Notes: a model not told the origin generated them from the sequence alone. A stretch of DNA of 8,070 bases from Aquirhabdus sp. (GCA_030150595.1 JASLFQ010000039.1:1-8070), one strand, 5' to 3'; positions 1 through 7,517 are shown, counted from the first letter of the stretch. Translations and numbers: made by a program.

Positions 1-1626
1 AGTCGATGTCATGACTTGCATGAGTCCTCCTCCACCGACATTCGATCGTCCTTTAATCACGAAGCGACTTTCTTGGCGAATTAGACCATAAACCCAAGCT
101 GGATCGAGTCCAATTTGCAGGCTGTAACGCTCCGTTAAATCACGAAAAGGGGTGAGGTAGCGTAGGCGGTCATTACGTAAATTCGTTGTGCGCTCTGCGG
201 CGTAGATTGCCCGATCAAACCAACTGATTTGGTTGGCCTGGTCTGCTGCAGCGAGGATCATGCCATCGTCTTGTCTTAGATAGGCTTGGCGGACTGCCCA
301 GTTCCATTCGCGATTGGCATATTCGGCATCAGCATTAATATCGCGTAACGTAAATGCGCGCTGAAAATTAATGTCTTTTTTCATGCGCTGGGTGTCAGTG
401 TAGCTCGGTGAATAGGTGGGTGCGAGTTGATTAAAGGTCAGGCCAAGTTTGTCTCGTGCCAAAAGTCCGTAGTAATCATCATCTGTTGCGAGTGCGGTAT
501 AAAACGTTTTTGCGACTCGTTTTGCTTGCTCATCACTGCGCTGTTCTGTTGCACGGGCAAACCAGTAGCGCCAACCGCGTTCATTTTGCTTTTCAATACT
601 CATGGCATCGAGTGCGCGTAATAGCGAATTCCATTCGCTAAATCGAATCGCTGCACGTGCGTAGGCTTCTGCTTCCTCGTCGCTAAACCCAGTGCCAACG
701 CTATGATCAAACCATGAGACGACGCGTGGGTCGAAGCCGTATTTATTAATATTCGAGGCATAGTTCATGGCAAGAATACGGTAGCCATATTGTAGTGTTG
801 CCGCAGGCAGGCGATCTTTGTCGTGCGTGAGCTGATTATCGGCGGCATCTGGATTGTCGTTTGCCAAACGCGCAAGTGCATATAAGTAATACATTTGATC
901 TTGCAACGTGGCATTCGGTGCATCGATTAAATAAACCGATGGCGATGCAGCGATGCTGGCTAATTTCGATGAGTCCATCGGCACGTTCAAACGGCTGGCA
1001 ACGGATAGTGCGCGATTGACTTGTCCAGCGCGTAGCAATGTTCTGAGTCGTTGCACACGATCATCATCAGTCATCAGTGGACTGGTGAGGAGTTGGTCTG
1101 CAACAGCAGCACATAAGTCGGATATTTTACCTGTTGTGAGCCAGACATCTGCTCGCAGCGCGGAGAGCGTTAAAATGTCGCCATTGGCTGCATTGGTCAG
1201 TGCTAATGCGCAGTTTTCATTGGCATCAGGATTGGTTAAGCGTGAGGTGAGTTGTCGTGTTGAAGCAAAATCACCAGCGCGTGCTTTTGCTTCGATGTAG
1301 TCACCTAATAATTTTTCGCTAATCGCAGCATTGGGGTAACGATCAAGGAATGAACTAATGGCTTCTGGTGGTTGAGTCACTAAGTTAGTGTTCAATTGCC
1401 AATATTCTGGATAAGGCGCAAGCACACTGTCTTGCATTTGTTGGCGGTACATATCGAGTGCTGTGAGATTGCCAGATTGTGCCGCACGTTGAGCCGCTAG
1501 GAAGTCACTATCTGCCGCTTGAGTTTGCATGGATGTACAAAGTGCAAATGACAATAAAGAGCCGACTGCACAAGTGCGCATTGCCAATTCAAGTTTAGAT
1601 CTTCGATAGCCTAGATAATTGGGCAT
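1..1626 (-). CDS. slt: Soluble lytic murein transglycosylase (Slt family), C-terminus cut by window edge
   Basis: An open frame of 542 codons runs without a stop from the ATG at 1624-1626 to the window edge. The product should be a periplasmic lytic transglycosylase that cleaves the MurNAc-GlcNAc bond of peptidoglycan with formation of 1,6-anhydro-MurNAc. The N-terminus has a basic stretch (GYRRSK), then a hydrophobic segment (about residues 20-30) and a likely cleavage site near TQAA, about residue 36, so export is expected. A second in-frame ATG at 1579-1581 (codon 16) would give a more typical signal peptide, but neither start has a strong ribosome binding site. Residues 40-480 are helical and Ala-rich, fitting the superhelical domain of Slt70. 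The catalytic domain begins near DPAWVYGLIRQES, with the catalytic Glu at residue 519, followed by the GLMQ motif (534-537). E. coli Slt is about 645 residues, so roughly 100 are missing beyond the window. Family assignment is confident; the gene name is by similarity. Confidence 0.9.
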   Translation of the reverse strand, partial: MPNYLGYRRSKLELAMRTCAVGSLLSFALCTSMQTQAADSDFLAAQRAAQSGNLTALDMYRQQMQDSVLAPYPEYWQLNTNLVTQPPEAISSFLDRYPNAAISEKLLGDYIEAKARAGDFASTRQLTSRLTNPDANENCALALTNAANGDILTLSALRADVWLTTGKISDLCAAVADQLLTSPLMTDDDRVQRLRTLLRAGQVNRALSVASRLNVPMDSSKLASIAASPSVYLIDAPNATLQDQMYYLYALARLANDNPDAADNQLTHDKDRLPAATLQYGYRILAMNYASNINKYGFDPRVVSWFDHSVGTGFSDEEAEAYARAAIRFSEWNSLLRALDAMSIEKQNERGWRYWFARATEQRSDEQAKRVAKTFYTALATDDDYYGLLARDKLGLTFNQLAPTYSPSYTDTQRMKKDINFQRAFTLRDINADAEYANREWNWAVRQAYLRQDDGMILAAADQANQISWFDRAIYAAERTTNLRNDRLRYLTPFRDLTERYSLQIGLDPAWVYGLIRQESRFVIKGRSNVGGGGLMQVMTST

Positions 1627-1858
1627 TGCCACTCAACTTATATATTTAAAAATAAAAAAATGTGAAAAATAAATCATATACCCAAAAGAGATACTCAATT
1701 CCCTGAACGTGGCTGCCAGCAATCAGACCAGCAAAAAATGCACACGCAGACATCCCTTCTAGCGAAGTCTAATTGTAAAAGCTTCTGTCTCCCGTGATAA
1801 AGATTGCTTGTGTAAATTTTTACGAAAAAATCAGCATGATCATATTCAAAAAAGATTT
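1627..1858. other. Intergenic region between slt and the LysR gene
   Basis: This 232-base, AT-rich spacer lies between two minus-strand genes and must hold the end of the LysR transcript and the slt promoter. I see no convincing gene. On the minus strand a short stem (ATCA/TGAT, loop TGC, 1830-1840) is followed directly by six T; it could be a weak intrinsic terminator for the LysR gene, but the stem is only four pairs. An interrupted hairpin at 1748-1770 (AGAC/GTCT outer arms with two internal mismatches) is the only other structure. Confidence 0.4.
1639..1666 (-). promoter_or_regulatory. Possible slt promoter
   Basis: Reading the minus strand, TTCACA (1661-1666) and TATATA (1639-1644) are separated by 16 bases just ahead of the slt start. 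The -35 match is poor and the surrounding DNA is nearly all A and T, where such matches arise by chance. A TATGAT-like -10 further upstream (near 1674-1679) is an alternative. Treat this as a weak candidate. Confidence 0.25.
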
Positions 1859-2728
1859 CTAAAAATAGCCATCTTTCAGTGTTCTGGCTGCTTTGGAGAG
1901 CGTTCGCTGTGGATGCCAAACCATGCCTAATGTGCGCTGAAGGATGATGTGATCAATATTGAGTACACATAAATCATCATCGACTAATGTTTTTGGTAAT
2001 ACTGACCAACCGAGTCCGATGGAAACTAACATGCGAATCGAATCGAGCGGATTGGTACTCATGCTGGTTTTTAAACTGAGTCCCGCTTGATGAAATGCGG
2101 CGAGTGTAATTTGGCTAGTGTAAGTGTTTGCTGCGGGCAATATTGCGGCATATTGCGCTAGGTCTGCTAAGGTTAAATTGGACATTTTGGACTTACTTGC
2201 TAATGGATGGAATGATGCAACCACAAAAACCAATGGATCATTCCAAATTTCTCGATAGGCGAGGCGGACATCAAAGGTGGGTGGTAACGTTAAAAATGCC
2301 AACTCCAATTCCCCAGCTAATACTGCTTGATGCGCTTGTTCTGAATCGACAAAATGAACATCCAATTGAACTTCTGGATGCGACTGAACAAAGCTTTTAA
2401 GTGCGGAAGGCAAATGATGCAATCCAATATGGTGACTTGTACCAATTCGTAATAAACCAGCGACTTGATCTTGTGCATGGCTAAGCGCGTGTTTAATTTC
2501 TTCATAATCAAGCAACCAGCGTTTGGCAAGAGGCAATAAATCTTGCGCTGCTTGAGTCGGTTGAATACCGCGTCCAATTGGCGTAAATAAAGTCACACCA
2601 AATTCATCTTCTAAAATGCGTAAGCGCTTGCTGATCGCTGGTTGAGTCAGAAACAGTTTTTCAGCGGCACGAGAAACGGAACCTGTTTGCATGACGGTAA
2701 CGAAGGCTTGGAGAGAGGCGGTGTTCAT
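1859..2728 (-). CDS. LysR-family transcriptional regulator, divergent from leuC
   Basis: The 289-residue product has the usual length and layout of a LysR-type regulator. The N-terminal winged helix-turn-helix spans about residues 1-60, with the family pattern FVTVMQTGSVSRAAEKL, LTQPAISKRLRILED and GVTLF. A linker helix follows, then an effector-binding domain from about residue 90 (GLLRIGTSHHIG) with a typical C-terminal GLGWSVLP segment. The start at 2726-2728 places the N-terminus where the family normally begins; only a weak AGG lies upstream. The gene is transcribed away from leuC across a 303-base spacer, and LysR-type proteins commonly control the divergent neighbour, so a role in regulating leuC/leuD, possibly with a leucine-pathway intermediate as coinducer, is a reasonable inference. 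The ligand cannot be read from sequence, and no specific gene name is justified. Confidence 0.93.
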   Translation of the reverse strand: MNTASLQAFVTVMQTGSVSRAAEKLFLTQPAISKRLRILEDEFGVTLFTPIGRGIQPTQAAQDLLPLAKRWLLDYEEIKHALSHAQDQVAGLLRIGTSHHIGLHHLPSALKSFVQSHPEVQLDVHFVDSEQAHQAVLAGELELAFLTLPPTFDVRLAYREIWNDPLVFVVASFHPLASKSKMSNLTLADLAQYAAILPAANTYTSQITLAAFHQAGLSLKTSMSTNPLDSIRMLVSIGLGWSVLPKTLVDDDLCVLNIDHIILQRTLGMVWHPQRTLSKAARTLKDGYF

Positions 2729-2769
2729 AGGGCTGCCTATATGAGTTTTTTAATGACAATTAAAAACAT

Positions 2770-2850
2770 AGAACACTGAGCTTGTCGAAGTGTGTTGAAT
2801 AGCAGATGCAGGTCGAATCTCGCCGTACATTTCGACAGGCTCAATGAACT
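2770..2850. repeat. Imperfect inverted repeat of dispersed intergenic type
   Basis: Two 23-base arms, 2770-2792 and 2828-2850, are inverted copies of each other at 18 of 23 positions, separated by 35 bases. Their cores read CTGAGCTTGTCGAAGTG on the left and CATTTCGACAGGCTCA on the right. From memory, repeats with the core TTCGACAAGCTCAGTGAAC are common between genes in Acinetobacter and several other proteobacteria. Only one copy lies in this window, so dispersal cannot be shown here. It separates the LysR gene from the likely leuC promoter. Confidence 0.65.
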
Positions 2851-2983
2851 ATCTTGTTTTCGATATAAATAAGTCATTCCAAAAAGTTTCTTTAATTATA
2901 AAAATGATAAATTAGTTTTATTGAAAAAACAAAGTTAATATGCACACATCTGGAGTTATTTGAATAAAAGATTTAACAAGCAA

Positions 2984-3008
2984 GGTCGCTTCAAGTAAAG
3001 AAGCAACC
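2984..3008 (+). promoter_or_regulatory. Hairpin in the leuC leader just before the ribosome binding site
   Basis: GGTCGCTTC and GAAGCAACC pair over nine positions with one C/A mismatch, around a seven-base loop (AAGTAAA). The structure ends 11 bases before the AAGGTGAG ribosome binding site of leuC. No T run follows, so it is not an intrinsic terminator. It could affect translation or mRNA stability, or be incidental. Confidence 0.35.
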
Positions 3009-3031
3009 CAATTAAGATCAAGGTGAGTGAA

Positions 3032-4450
3032 ATGACCGCAAAGACATTATATGACAAACTTTGGGATGATCATTTGGTCAAGCAGCGCGATGATGGATCA
3101 TGCTTGATTTATATTGACCGTCAGTTATTGCATGAAGTAACCAGCCCACAAGCATTTGAAGGCTTGCAGCTTGCACATCGTAAACCGTGGCGTTTAGACG
3201 CGAATATCGCAACGCCTGACCATAACGTGCCGACTAGTAAAGCGGAACGCGCTGAAGGGATTGCAGGAATTCAGGATCAAGTGTCCCGTATTCAAGTTCA
3301 GACTTTGGATGATAACTGTAAGACTTTTGATATTGTTGAGTTTGATATTAATGATATTCGTCAAGGCATTGTGCATGTGGTTGGTCCAGAACAAGGTTTA
3401 ACTTTGCCTGGTATGACCGTTGTTTGCGGTGATTCACATACTGCAACGCATGGTGCATTTGGCTGCTTGGCGCATGGTATCGGCACATCAGAAGTTGAAC
3501 ACGTATTGGCAACGCAATGTTTGATTCAAAAGAAATCAAAAAACATGTTGGTGCGCGTTGATGGCGTGTTGGGTGCGGGTGTCACGCCGAAAGATGTGGT
3601 GCTTGCCATCATTGGTAAAATCGGTACTGCGGGCGGCAATGGTCATGCGATTGAATTCGGTGGTCAAGTGTTCCGTGATATGTCGATGGAAGGTCGTATG
3701 ACCGTCTGTAATATGGCGATTGAAGCAGGCGCACGCGTCGGGATGGTCGCAGTGGATGACAAAACGATTGCGTATTTCAAAGACAAGCCATTTGCGCCAA
3801 AAGCTGATCAATGGGAACAAGCCGTTGTCTACTGGCAGACTTTACATAGTGATGCGGATGCCGTGTTTGATACAGTCGTTGAGTTGGATGGTAGCAGCAT
3901 AGAACCACAAGTATCGTGGGGAACTTCACCAGAAATGGTGATTGCGGTCAGCCAAACATTACCGTTGATTGAGTCGACCCGCGATCCAGTGAAGCAAGAC
4001 GGTATGAAACGCGCATATCAGTATATGGACTTAACACCAGGTCAATCGTTGTCAGAGATTCAACTTGATCGTGTGTTCATTGGTTCATGTACCAACTCTC
4101 GTATTGAAGATTTGCGCGCGGCAGCAGCAGTTATCAAAGGACGTAAAGTCGCAAGTACGATTAAACAAGCGATGGTTGTTCCAGGTTCAGGTTTGGTGAA
4201 ACAACAGGCAGAAGCAGAAGGCTTAAATACGATCTTTACCAATGCGGGCTTTGAATGGCGTGAGCCAGGTTGTTCAATGTGTTTGGCGATGAATGCAGAC
4301 AAACTGCAATCAGGCGAACATTGTGCATCGACCAGCAATCGTAATTTTGAAGGTCGTCAAGGTAACGGTGGTCGTACGCATTTGGTCAGCCCTGCGATGG
4401 CAGCAGCGGCAGCATTGGCTGGGCATTTCGTCGATGTGCGGACATTTTAA
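3032..4450 (+). CDS. leuC: 3-isopropylmalate dehydratase large subunit
   Basis: The 472-residue product is the large, iron-sulfur subunit of isopropylmalate isomerase, which with LeuD interconverts 2- and 3-isopropylmalate in leucine synthesis in the cytoplasm. The sequence follows E. coli LeuC (466 residues) nearly end to end, with the landmarks [50 protein letters not shown] and [12 protein letters not shown]. The three [4Fe-4S] ligands are Cys353 (FIGSCTNSR) and Cys414 and Cys417 (PGCSMC). The C-terminus has the conserved [12 protein letters not shown] and [12 protein letters not shown] chose the ATG at 3032 because AAGGTGAG (3020-3027) is well spaced for it and the protein then starts [10 protein letters not shown], as in E. 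coli. The in-frame GTG at 3023, three codons earlier, lies inside that ribosome binding site. It is the first gene of a leuC-leuD pair with an 80-base gap. Confidence 0.98.
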   Translation: MTAKTLYDKLWDDHLVKQRDDGSCLIYIDRQLLHEVTSPQAFEGLQLAHRKPWRLDANIATPDHNVPTSKAERAEGIAGIQDQVSRIQVQTLDDNCKTFDIVEFDINDIRQGIVHVVGPEQGLTLPGMTVVCGDSHTATHGAFGCLAHGIGTSEVEHVLATQCLIQKKSKNMLVRVDGVLGAGVTPKDVVLAIIGKIGTAGGNGHAIEFGGQVFRDMSMEGRMTVCNMAIEAGARVGMVAVDDKTIAYFKDKPFAPKADQWEQAVVYWQTLHSDADAVFDTVVELDGSSIEPQVSWGTSPEMVIAVSQTLPLIESTRDPVKQDGMKRAYQYMDLTPGQSLSEIQLDRVFIGSCTNSRIEDLRAAAAVIKGRKVASTIKQAMVVPGSGLVKQQAEAEGLNTIFTNAGFEWREPGCSMCLAMNADKLQSGEHCASTSNRNFEGRQGNGGRTHLVSPAMAAAAALAGHFVDVRTF

Positions 4451-4453
4451 GAC

Positions 4454-4509
4454 GGCATGATCGGCGATTTTCGTCATGTGAATGCCTATGTTTAATGCTT
4501 TGTTAAAGC
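4454..4509 (+). other. Hairpins in the leuC-leuD spacer
   Basis: The 80-base gap between leuC and leuD can fold. CATGA (4456-4460) pairs with TCATG (4474-4478) with an inner CGA/TCG stem, or alternatively GGCAT (4454-4458) pairs with ATGCC (4482-4486). A second small hairpin, GCTTT/AAAGC with loop GTT, lies at 4497-4509. None is followed by a T run, so read-through into leuD is expected. They may shape processing or the relative expression of the two subunits, or have no function. Confidence 0.3.
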
Positions 4510-4530
4510 CACATTAAAGAGAGTTAATGT

Positions 4531-5181
4531 ATGAAACCCTATACGATAGAAACTGGTATTGTTGCTCCACTTGATCGTGCAAATGTTGATACCGATCAAA
4601 TCATTCCAAAGCAGTTCTTAAAGTCGATTAAACGTACTGGCTTTGGTGCGAATTTGTTCGATGAGTGGCGCTATATGGATGAAGGTTATCCAGGACAAGA
4701 TAATAGTAAACGTCCGTTGAATAAAGACTTTGTCCTTAATCAACCTCGTTATCAAGGCGCGAATATCCTCATTGCACGACAAAATTTTGGTTGCGGTTCG
4801 AGCCGTGAACATGCACCATGGGCGCTTGCCGAATATGGCTTTCGCACAGTGATTGCGTCATCTTTTGCAGATATTTTCTATAATAATTGTTTGAATAACG
4901 GGATGTTGCCTGTCATTCTTGCTGAAGATGTTATGGATGTTTTATTTGTAGAAGCATTGGGCGTGGAAGGCTATCAATTGACTGTAGATTTGCAAAAACA
5001 GTTGGTGATTCGTCCAAATGGTCAAACCCATGCCTTTGAAGTTGATGCATTTCGTAAACATTTTTTACTAAATGGTTTAGATGAAATTGGATTAACCTTG
5101 CAAGATAGTGATGCAATTCACGCTTTTGAAGATAAGGCGAAAGTCATTCGTCCATGGGTGTTTAATACACTTCATGTATGA
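4531..5181 (+). CDS. leuD: 3-isopropylmalate dehydratase small subunit
   Basis: The 216-residue product is the small subunit of isopropylmalate isomerase, which forms the swivelling domain that helps position substrate against the LeuC iron-sulfur cluster. Conserved segments are [19 protein letters not shown] (residues 13-31), [12 protein letters not shown] (36-47), the signature [15 protein letters not shown] (85-99), [12 protein letters not shown] and [11 protein letters not shown] near the C-terminus. E. coli LeuD is 201 residues; the extra length comes mainly from a somewhat longer loop near residues 50-65 and a C-terminal extension. The ATG is preceded by AAAGAGAG (4517-4524), six bases upstream, a good ribosome binding site. 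It follows leuC by 80 bases in the same direction and is expected to be cotranscribed. Confidence 0.98.
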   Translation: MKPYTIETGIVAPLDRANVDTDQIIPKQFLKSIKRTGFGANLFDEWRYMDEGYPGQDNSKRPLNKDFVLNQPRYQGANILIARQNFGCGSSREHAPWALAEYGFRTVIASSFADIFYNNCLNNGMLPVILAEDVMDVLFVEALGVEGYQLTVDLQKQLVIRPNGQTHAFEVDAFRKHFLLNGLDEIGLTLQDSDAIHAFEDKAKVIRPWVFNTLHV

Positions 5182-5200
5182 GTATTGTATAGCGTATACT
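5171..5200 (+). promoter_or_regulatory. Possible promoter for the lipoprotein gene
   Basis: TATACT (5195-5200) is a good -10 match, with a weak TTCATG (5171-5176) 18 bases upstream. A small dyad, GTATA-GCG-TATAC, sits at 5187-5199. Transcription from here would begin near 5207, which favours translation of the downstream gene from the ATG at 5286 rather than from the in-frame ATG at 5208. This is inference from consensus only. Confidence 0.35.
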
Positions 5201-5285
5201 CTCGTGCATGAAGAACGAAAACGAAAGTGATTCGAACACTTTTGGTTTGCGACTGCACGAGTTGTGCGATATACGGAGCGAGAGC

Positions 5286-5939
5286 ATGGCTATACCAAGC
5301 ATTGCCCAGTTGAGGATGAAGTTGAAGGTATTAAAGCGATTGTCGACAGCGCCTAGCATGAAAATTTCCATGGTGGCGTGGACTATGACTGGGTTAATTG
5401 GATTAGTCGGCTGTCATTCATTTACTGCGCTGCACACTAGACCAGCGTGGATGATGCCTAGTTTAAATACGACGGGTCTGGATGCGGCAGGTATTGCTTC
5501 TGTACATTGTTCTGGTGGTGTGGGCTGTCAATTCATTAGCTTGAATGACATTCAGTTGTTCAACCCGAAATCGGGTGAGCCAACCGAGCGTAGCAAGACA
5601 GATGCCATTTTACGTTTTGAGTCGCCTGCATCCAACTATAGTTCTCAGTATTATCTCGCTCTACCTGCTGCGCCGCATGACGTGGAAGTGGTATTTTATC
5701 CAATTTCGCATGCTCGTATTGAGGATTTTACGTTGACTCATCGCTTTAAAGCGGGTCATCGCTATGATCTCAAGCTGTATCGCCAGGAGCGAGAACAGTC
5801 TGCGAGTCTCCTCAGTTTGGCAGGTCCTGCACCGCTCTGTATTGATCTGCTTGATAACGATAAAGTGGATCGTCGTTTTTGTCGAAACTATGGTTTTCAA
5901 ACAATGACGACTACATTTGTTGAGCAAAAAATCAAATAG
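5286..5939 (+). CDS. Putative lipoprotein of unknown function between leuD and leuB
   Basis: I do not recognise this family. With the start used here the product has 217 residues. Residues 28-42 form a hydrophobic segment ending in the lipobox LVGC, with Cys43 as the likely lipidated residue, which suggests an outer- or inner-membrane lipoprotein facing the periplasm. The mature part has four more cysteines in two close pairs (Cys75/Cys81 and Cys185/Cys199), which could form disulfides, and many short alternating hydrophobic stretches that look beta-rich (for example DVEVVFYPI). Three in-frame starts compete. The ATG at 5286 has GGAG seven bases upstream. The ATG at 5358 has no clear ribosome binding site but gives a textbook 18-residue lipoprotein signal (MKISMV...LVGC). 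The ATG at 5208 has neither. It lies 104 bases after leuD and 111 before leuB, same strand. Nothing in it suggests leucine metabolism. Confidence 0.75.
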   Translation: MAIPSIAQLRMKLKVLKRLSTAPSMKISMVAWTMTGLIGLVGCHSFTALHTRPAWMMPSLNTTGLDAAGIASVHCSGGVGCQFISLNDIQLFNPKSGEPTERSKTDAILRFESPASNYSSQYYLALPAAPHDVEVVFYPISHARIEDFTLTHRFKAGHRYDLKLYRQEREQSASLLSLAGPAPLCIDLLDNDKVDRRFCRNYGFQTMTTTFVEQKIK

Positions 5940-5940
5940 T

Positions 5941-6005
5941 TCAATGATTGCTCTTCTGCATCAATGATGATGCTATTGAGTTAATGATTGCTTTTTTTAT
6001 AGCAA
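5941..6005 (+). other. Direct repeats and hairpins ahead of leuB
   Basis: AATGAT occurs three times (5943, 5963 and 5983), twice as AATGATTGCT. GCATC/GATGC form a hairpin at 5958-5973, and TTGCT (5988-5992) can pair with AGCAA (6001-6005) across a T-rich loop. An earlier TTGCT (5948-5952) could pair with the same AGCAA, so alternative folds are possible. The T run lies in the loop of the second hairpin and 18 bases after the first, so a normal terminator is not clear. Confidence 0.35.
5976..6003 (+). promoter_or_regulatory. Possible internal promoter for leuB
   Basis: TTGAGT (5976-5981) and TATAGC (5998-6003) are separated by 16 bases and each matches four of six sigma70 consensus positions. 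A start near 6010 would leave a leader of about 40 bases before leuB. This could supply leuB independently of leuCD. It overlaps the repeats and hairpins in this gap. Confidence 0.35.
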
Positions 6006-6050
6006 GGATGAATTGATTTTCTCCTTTTGTTTTTAAGTGGAATCTTTTAA

Positions 6051-7130
6051 ATGTCTCAACATATTCTAATTCTCGCCGGTGATGGTATCGGTCCTGAAAT
6101 CATGGCTGCTGCCGAAAAAGTTTTGAACCGTGCTAATGATAAGTTCGCATTAGATCTGACATGGTCACAAGGTTTATTAGGTGGTGCTGCAATTGATGCA
6201 CATGGGGTACCGTTACCTGATGTGACTTTGGATGCTGCAAAAAAAGCTGATGCAGTGTTATTGGGAGCAGTTGGCGGTCCAAAATGGGACAACATTGAGC
6301 GTTCAATTCGTCCAGAGCGTGGTTTGTTAAAAATCCGTAGTGAACTGAATTTATTTGCTAATTTACGTCCAGCAATTTTGTATCCGCAACTTGCCGATGC
6401 ATCAAGTTTGAAACCTGAGATTGTTGCAGGACTGGATATTTTGATTGTCCGTGAATTGACTGGTGGTATTTATTTCGGTCAACCGCGCGGCATTCGCATA
6501 CTCGAAAATGGTGAGAAACAAGGTTTTAACACTGATGTCTATGCGGAAAGCGAGATCAAGCGCATAGCTAAAGTTGCCTTTGATATGGCGCGTTTACGCG
6601 GCGGTAAAGTCTGTTCAGTCGATAAAGCCAATGTTTTGGAAGTCACAGAATTGTGGAAGCAAACAGTAACCGATTTGGCTGCGGCAGAATATCCAGAAGT
6701 AAAGTTGTCGCATATGTATGTCGACAATGCTGCAATGCAGTTGGTTCGAAATCCAAAGCAATTTGATGTGATTGTCACTGGTAATTTATTTGGTGATATT
6801 CTTTCTGACGAAGCGGCAATGCTGACGGGTTCTATTGGCATGTTGCCTTCAGCAAGTCTGGATGCAAATGGCAAAGGCATGTATGAGCCTTGTCATGGTA
6901 GTGCGCCAGATATTGCTGGGCAGGACTTGGCGAATCCATTGGCAACGATTTTGTCCGTTGCGATGATGCTGCGCTATACCTTCAAGCAAGAAGACGCTGC
7001 GAAAGCGATTGAAACTGCGGTTGGTGCGGTGCTTGATCAAGGATTGCGTACTGGCGATATTATGTCAGCAGGCATGACGAAGATTGGTACGCAAGCAATG
7101 GGTGAAGCTGTGTTGAAAGCGCTGGGATAA
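6051..7130 (+). CDS. leuB: 3-isopropylmalate dehydrogenase
   Basis: The 359-residue product oxidises 3-isopropylmalate with NAD+ and decarboxylates it to 2-oxoisocaproate, the last pathway-specific step before transamination to leucine; it acts in the cytoplasm as a dimer. The frame carries the isocitrate/isopropylmalate dehydrogenase signatures: [10 protein letters not shown] (8-17), [10 protein letters not shown] (71-80), the substrate-binding arginines around 96, 106 and 134, [13 protein letters not shown] (135-147) with Tyr141, VDKANVLE with Lys192, and the metal-binding aspartates 225 (VDNAAMQL), 249 and 253 ([11 protein letters not shown]). NAD-type cofactor binding is supported by [18 protein letters not shown] (279-296). 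Length matches the family (about 360). The start has AAGTGGAA (6035-6042) eight bases upstream and the N-terminus begins at the expected point. It is the last gene of the run and ends 20 bases before a strong terminator. Confidence 0.98.
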   Translation: MSQHILILAGDGIGPEIMAAAEKVLNRANDKFALDLTWSQGLLGGAAIDAHGVPLPDVTLDAAKKADAVLLGAVGGPKWDNIERSIRPERGLLKIRSELNLFANLRPAILYPQLADASSLKPEIVAGLDILIVRELTGGIYFGQPRGIRILENGEKQGFNTDVYAESEIKRIAKVAFDMARLRGGKVCSVDKANVLEVTELWKQTVTDLAAAEYPEVKLSHMYVDNAAMQLVRNPKQFDVIVTGNLFGDILSDEAAMLTGSIGMLPSASLDANGKGMYEPCHGSAPDIAGQDLANPLATILSVAMMLRYTFKQEDAAKAIETAVGAVLDQGLRTGDIMSAGMTKIGTQAMGEAVLKALG

Positions 7131-7150
7131 AAATGTTTGATTGAACATTA

Positions 7151-7179
7151 AAAAAAGCCGCAGAAAATGCGGCTTTTTT
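7151..7179. terminator. Bidirectional Rho-independent terminator between leuB and infA
   Basis: AAAAAAGCCGCA (7151-7162) and TGCGGCTTTTTT (7168-7179) are perfect inverted copies around the loop GAAAA. The GC-rich six-pair core is followed by six T on the plus strand, ending leuB, and by a T run on the minus strand as well, ending the convergent infA, whose stop lies 35 bases away. This is the clearest terminator in the window. Confidence 0.95.
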
Positions 7180-7213
7180 GTATCTACTGAGATCTACTTG
7201 AGTTTGCGTGGAA

Positions 7214-7435
7214 TTAGCGCGCGCGATAAGTAATGCGACCTTTTGTGAGATCATAAGGTGTCATTTCGACCTTGACCGAATCACCCGTTAAAATACGGAT
7301 ATAGTGTTTACGCATTTTACCAGAGATATGCGCAATCACTTCGTGGTCATTTTCAAGACGGACACGAAACATGGTGTTTGGTAAGGTTTCAGTGACGACG
7401 CCTTCAAACTCGATCAGCTCTTCTTTGTTGGACAT
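7214..7435 (-). CDS. infA: Translation initiation factor IF-1
   Basis: The 73-residue product is IF1, an S1/OB-fold protein that binds the A site of the 30S subunit during initiation with IF2 and IF3. It matches E. coli IF1 (72 residues) along its whole length, with the conserved blocks [19 protein letters not shown] (10-28), [19 protein letters not shown] (36-54) and [15 protein letters not shown] at the end. The ATG at 7433-7435 is preceded by a modest GTAGAG-type ribosome binding site. The gene is monocistronic here by appearance: its own promoter lies upstream and a shared terminator lies downstream, convergent with leuB. Confidence 0.98.
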   Translation of the reverse strand: MSNKEELIEFEGVVTETLPNTMFRVRLENDHEVIAHISGKMRKHYIRILTGDSVKVEMTPYDLTKGRITYRAR

Positions 7436-7517
7436 ATTCGCTCTACATAGTTTGACATCGTTATGGCTCTATTGAAGAGACCGACTACGAGTGTCAGATG
7501 AATTCGGAAAGGACGAT

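Larger units (their letters stand above)
2729..3031. promoter_or_regulatory. Divergent regulatory region between the LysR gene and leuC
   Basis: This spacer should hold both divergent promoters and any LysR operator. Its left part contains the inverted repeat described separately (2770-2850). Its right part (2851-2960) is very AT-rich. Weak -10-like matches include TAATAT at 2936-2941 with TAGTTT 17 bases upstream; no strong -35 is visible, which would suit an activated promoter. Dyads with the loose T-N11-A spacing used by LysR proteins occur, for example GTTTT/AAAAC at 2915-2930, but they are low in complexity. A seven-codon frame at 2940-2963 has no leucine codons, so a classical leu attenuator leader is not supported. 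Confidence 0.5.

Noticed and set aside
953..1300. 115-codon plus-strand open frame
   Set aside because: It lies wholly inside the minus-strand slt frame, has no ribosome binding site, and its Ser/Ala-rich translation looks like an antisense shadow.
1695..1919. 74-codon minus-strand frame overlapping the end of the LysR gene
   Set aside because: It overlaps the well-supported LysR C-terminus in another frame and its product resembles no family I know; it crosses an AT-rich spacer by chance.
2128..2577. Overlapping plus- and minus-strand frames of 86-90 codons inside the LysR gene
   Set aside because: They are antisense or alternate-frame readings of a complete LysR coding sequence, with no recognisable domains.
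2940..2963. Seven-codon frame (MHTSGVI) as a leucine leader peptide
   Set aside because: It contains no leucine codons and is not followed by a terminator, so it does not fit leu attenuation.
4060..4338. 92-codon minus-strand frame
   Set aside because: It is antisense to the most conserved part of leuC, including the iron-sulfur ligands.
5162..5371. 69-codon minus-strand frame with a hydrophobic stretch
   Set aside because: It is antisense to the end of leuD and the start of the lipoprotein gene, with no ribosome binding site that I can see.
7060..7254. 64-codon minus-strand frame between infA and leuB
   Set aside because: It runs across the strong terminator at 7151-7179 and overlaps both infA and leuB.
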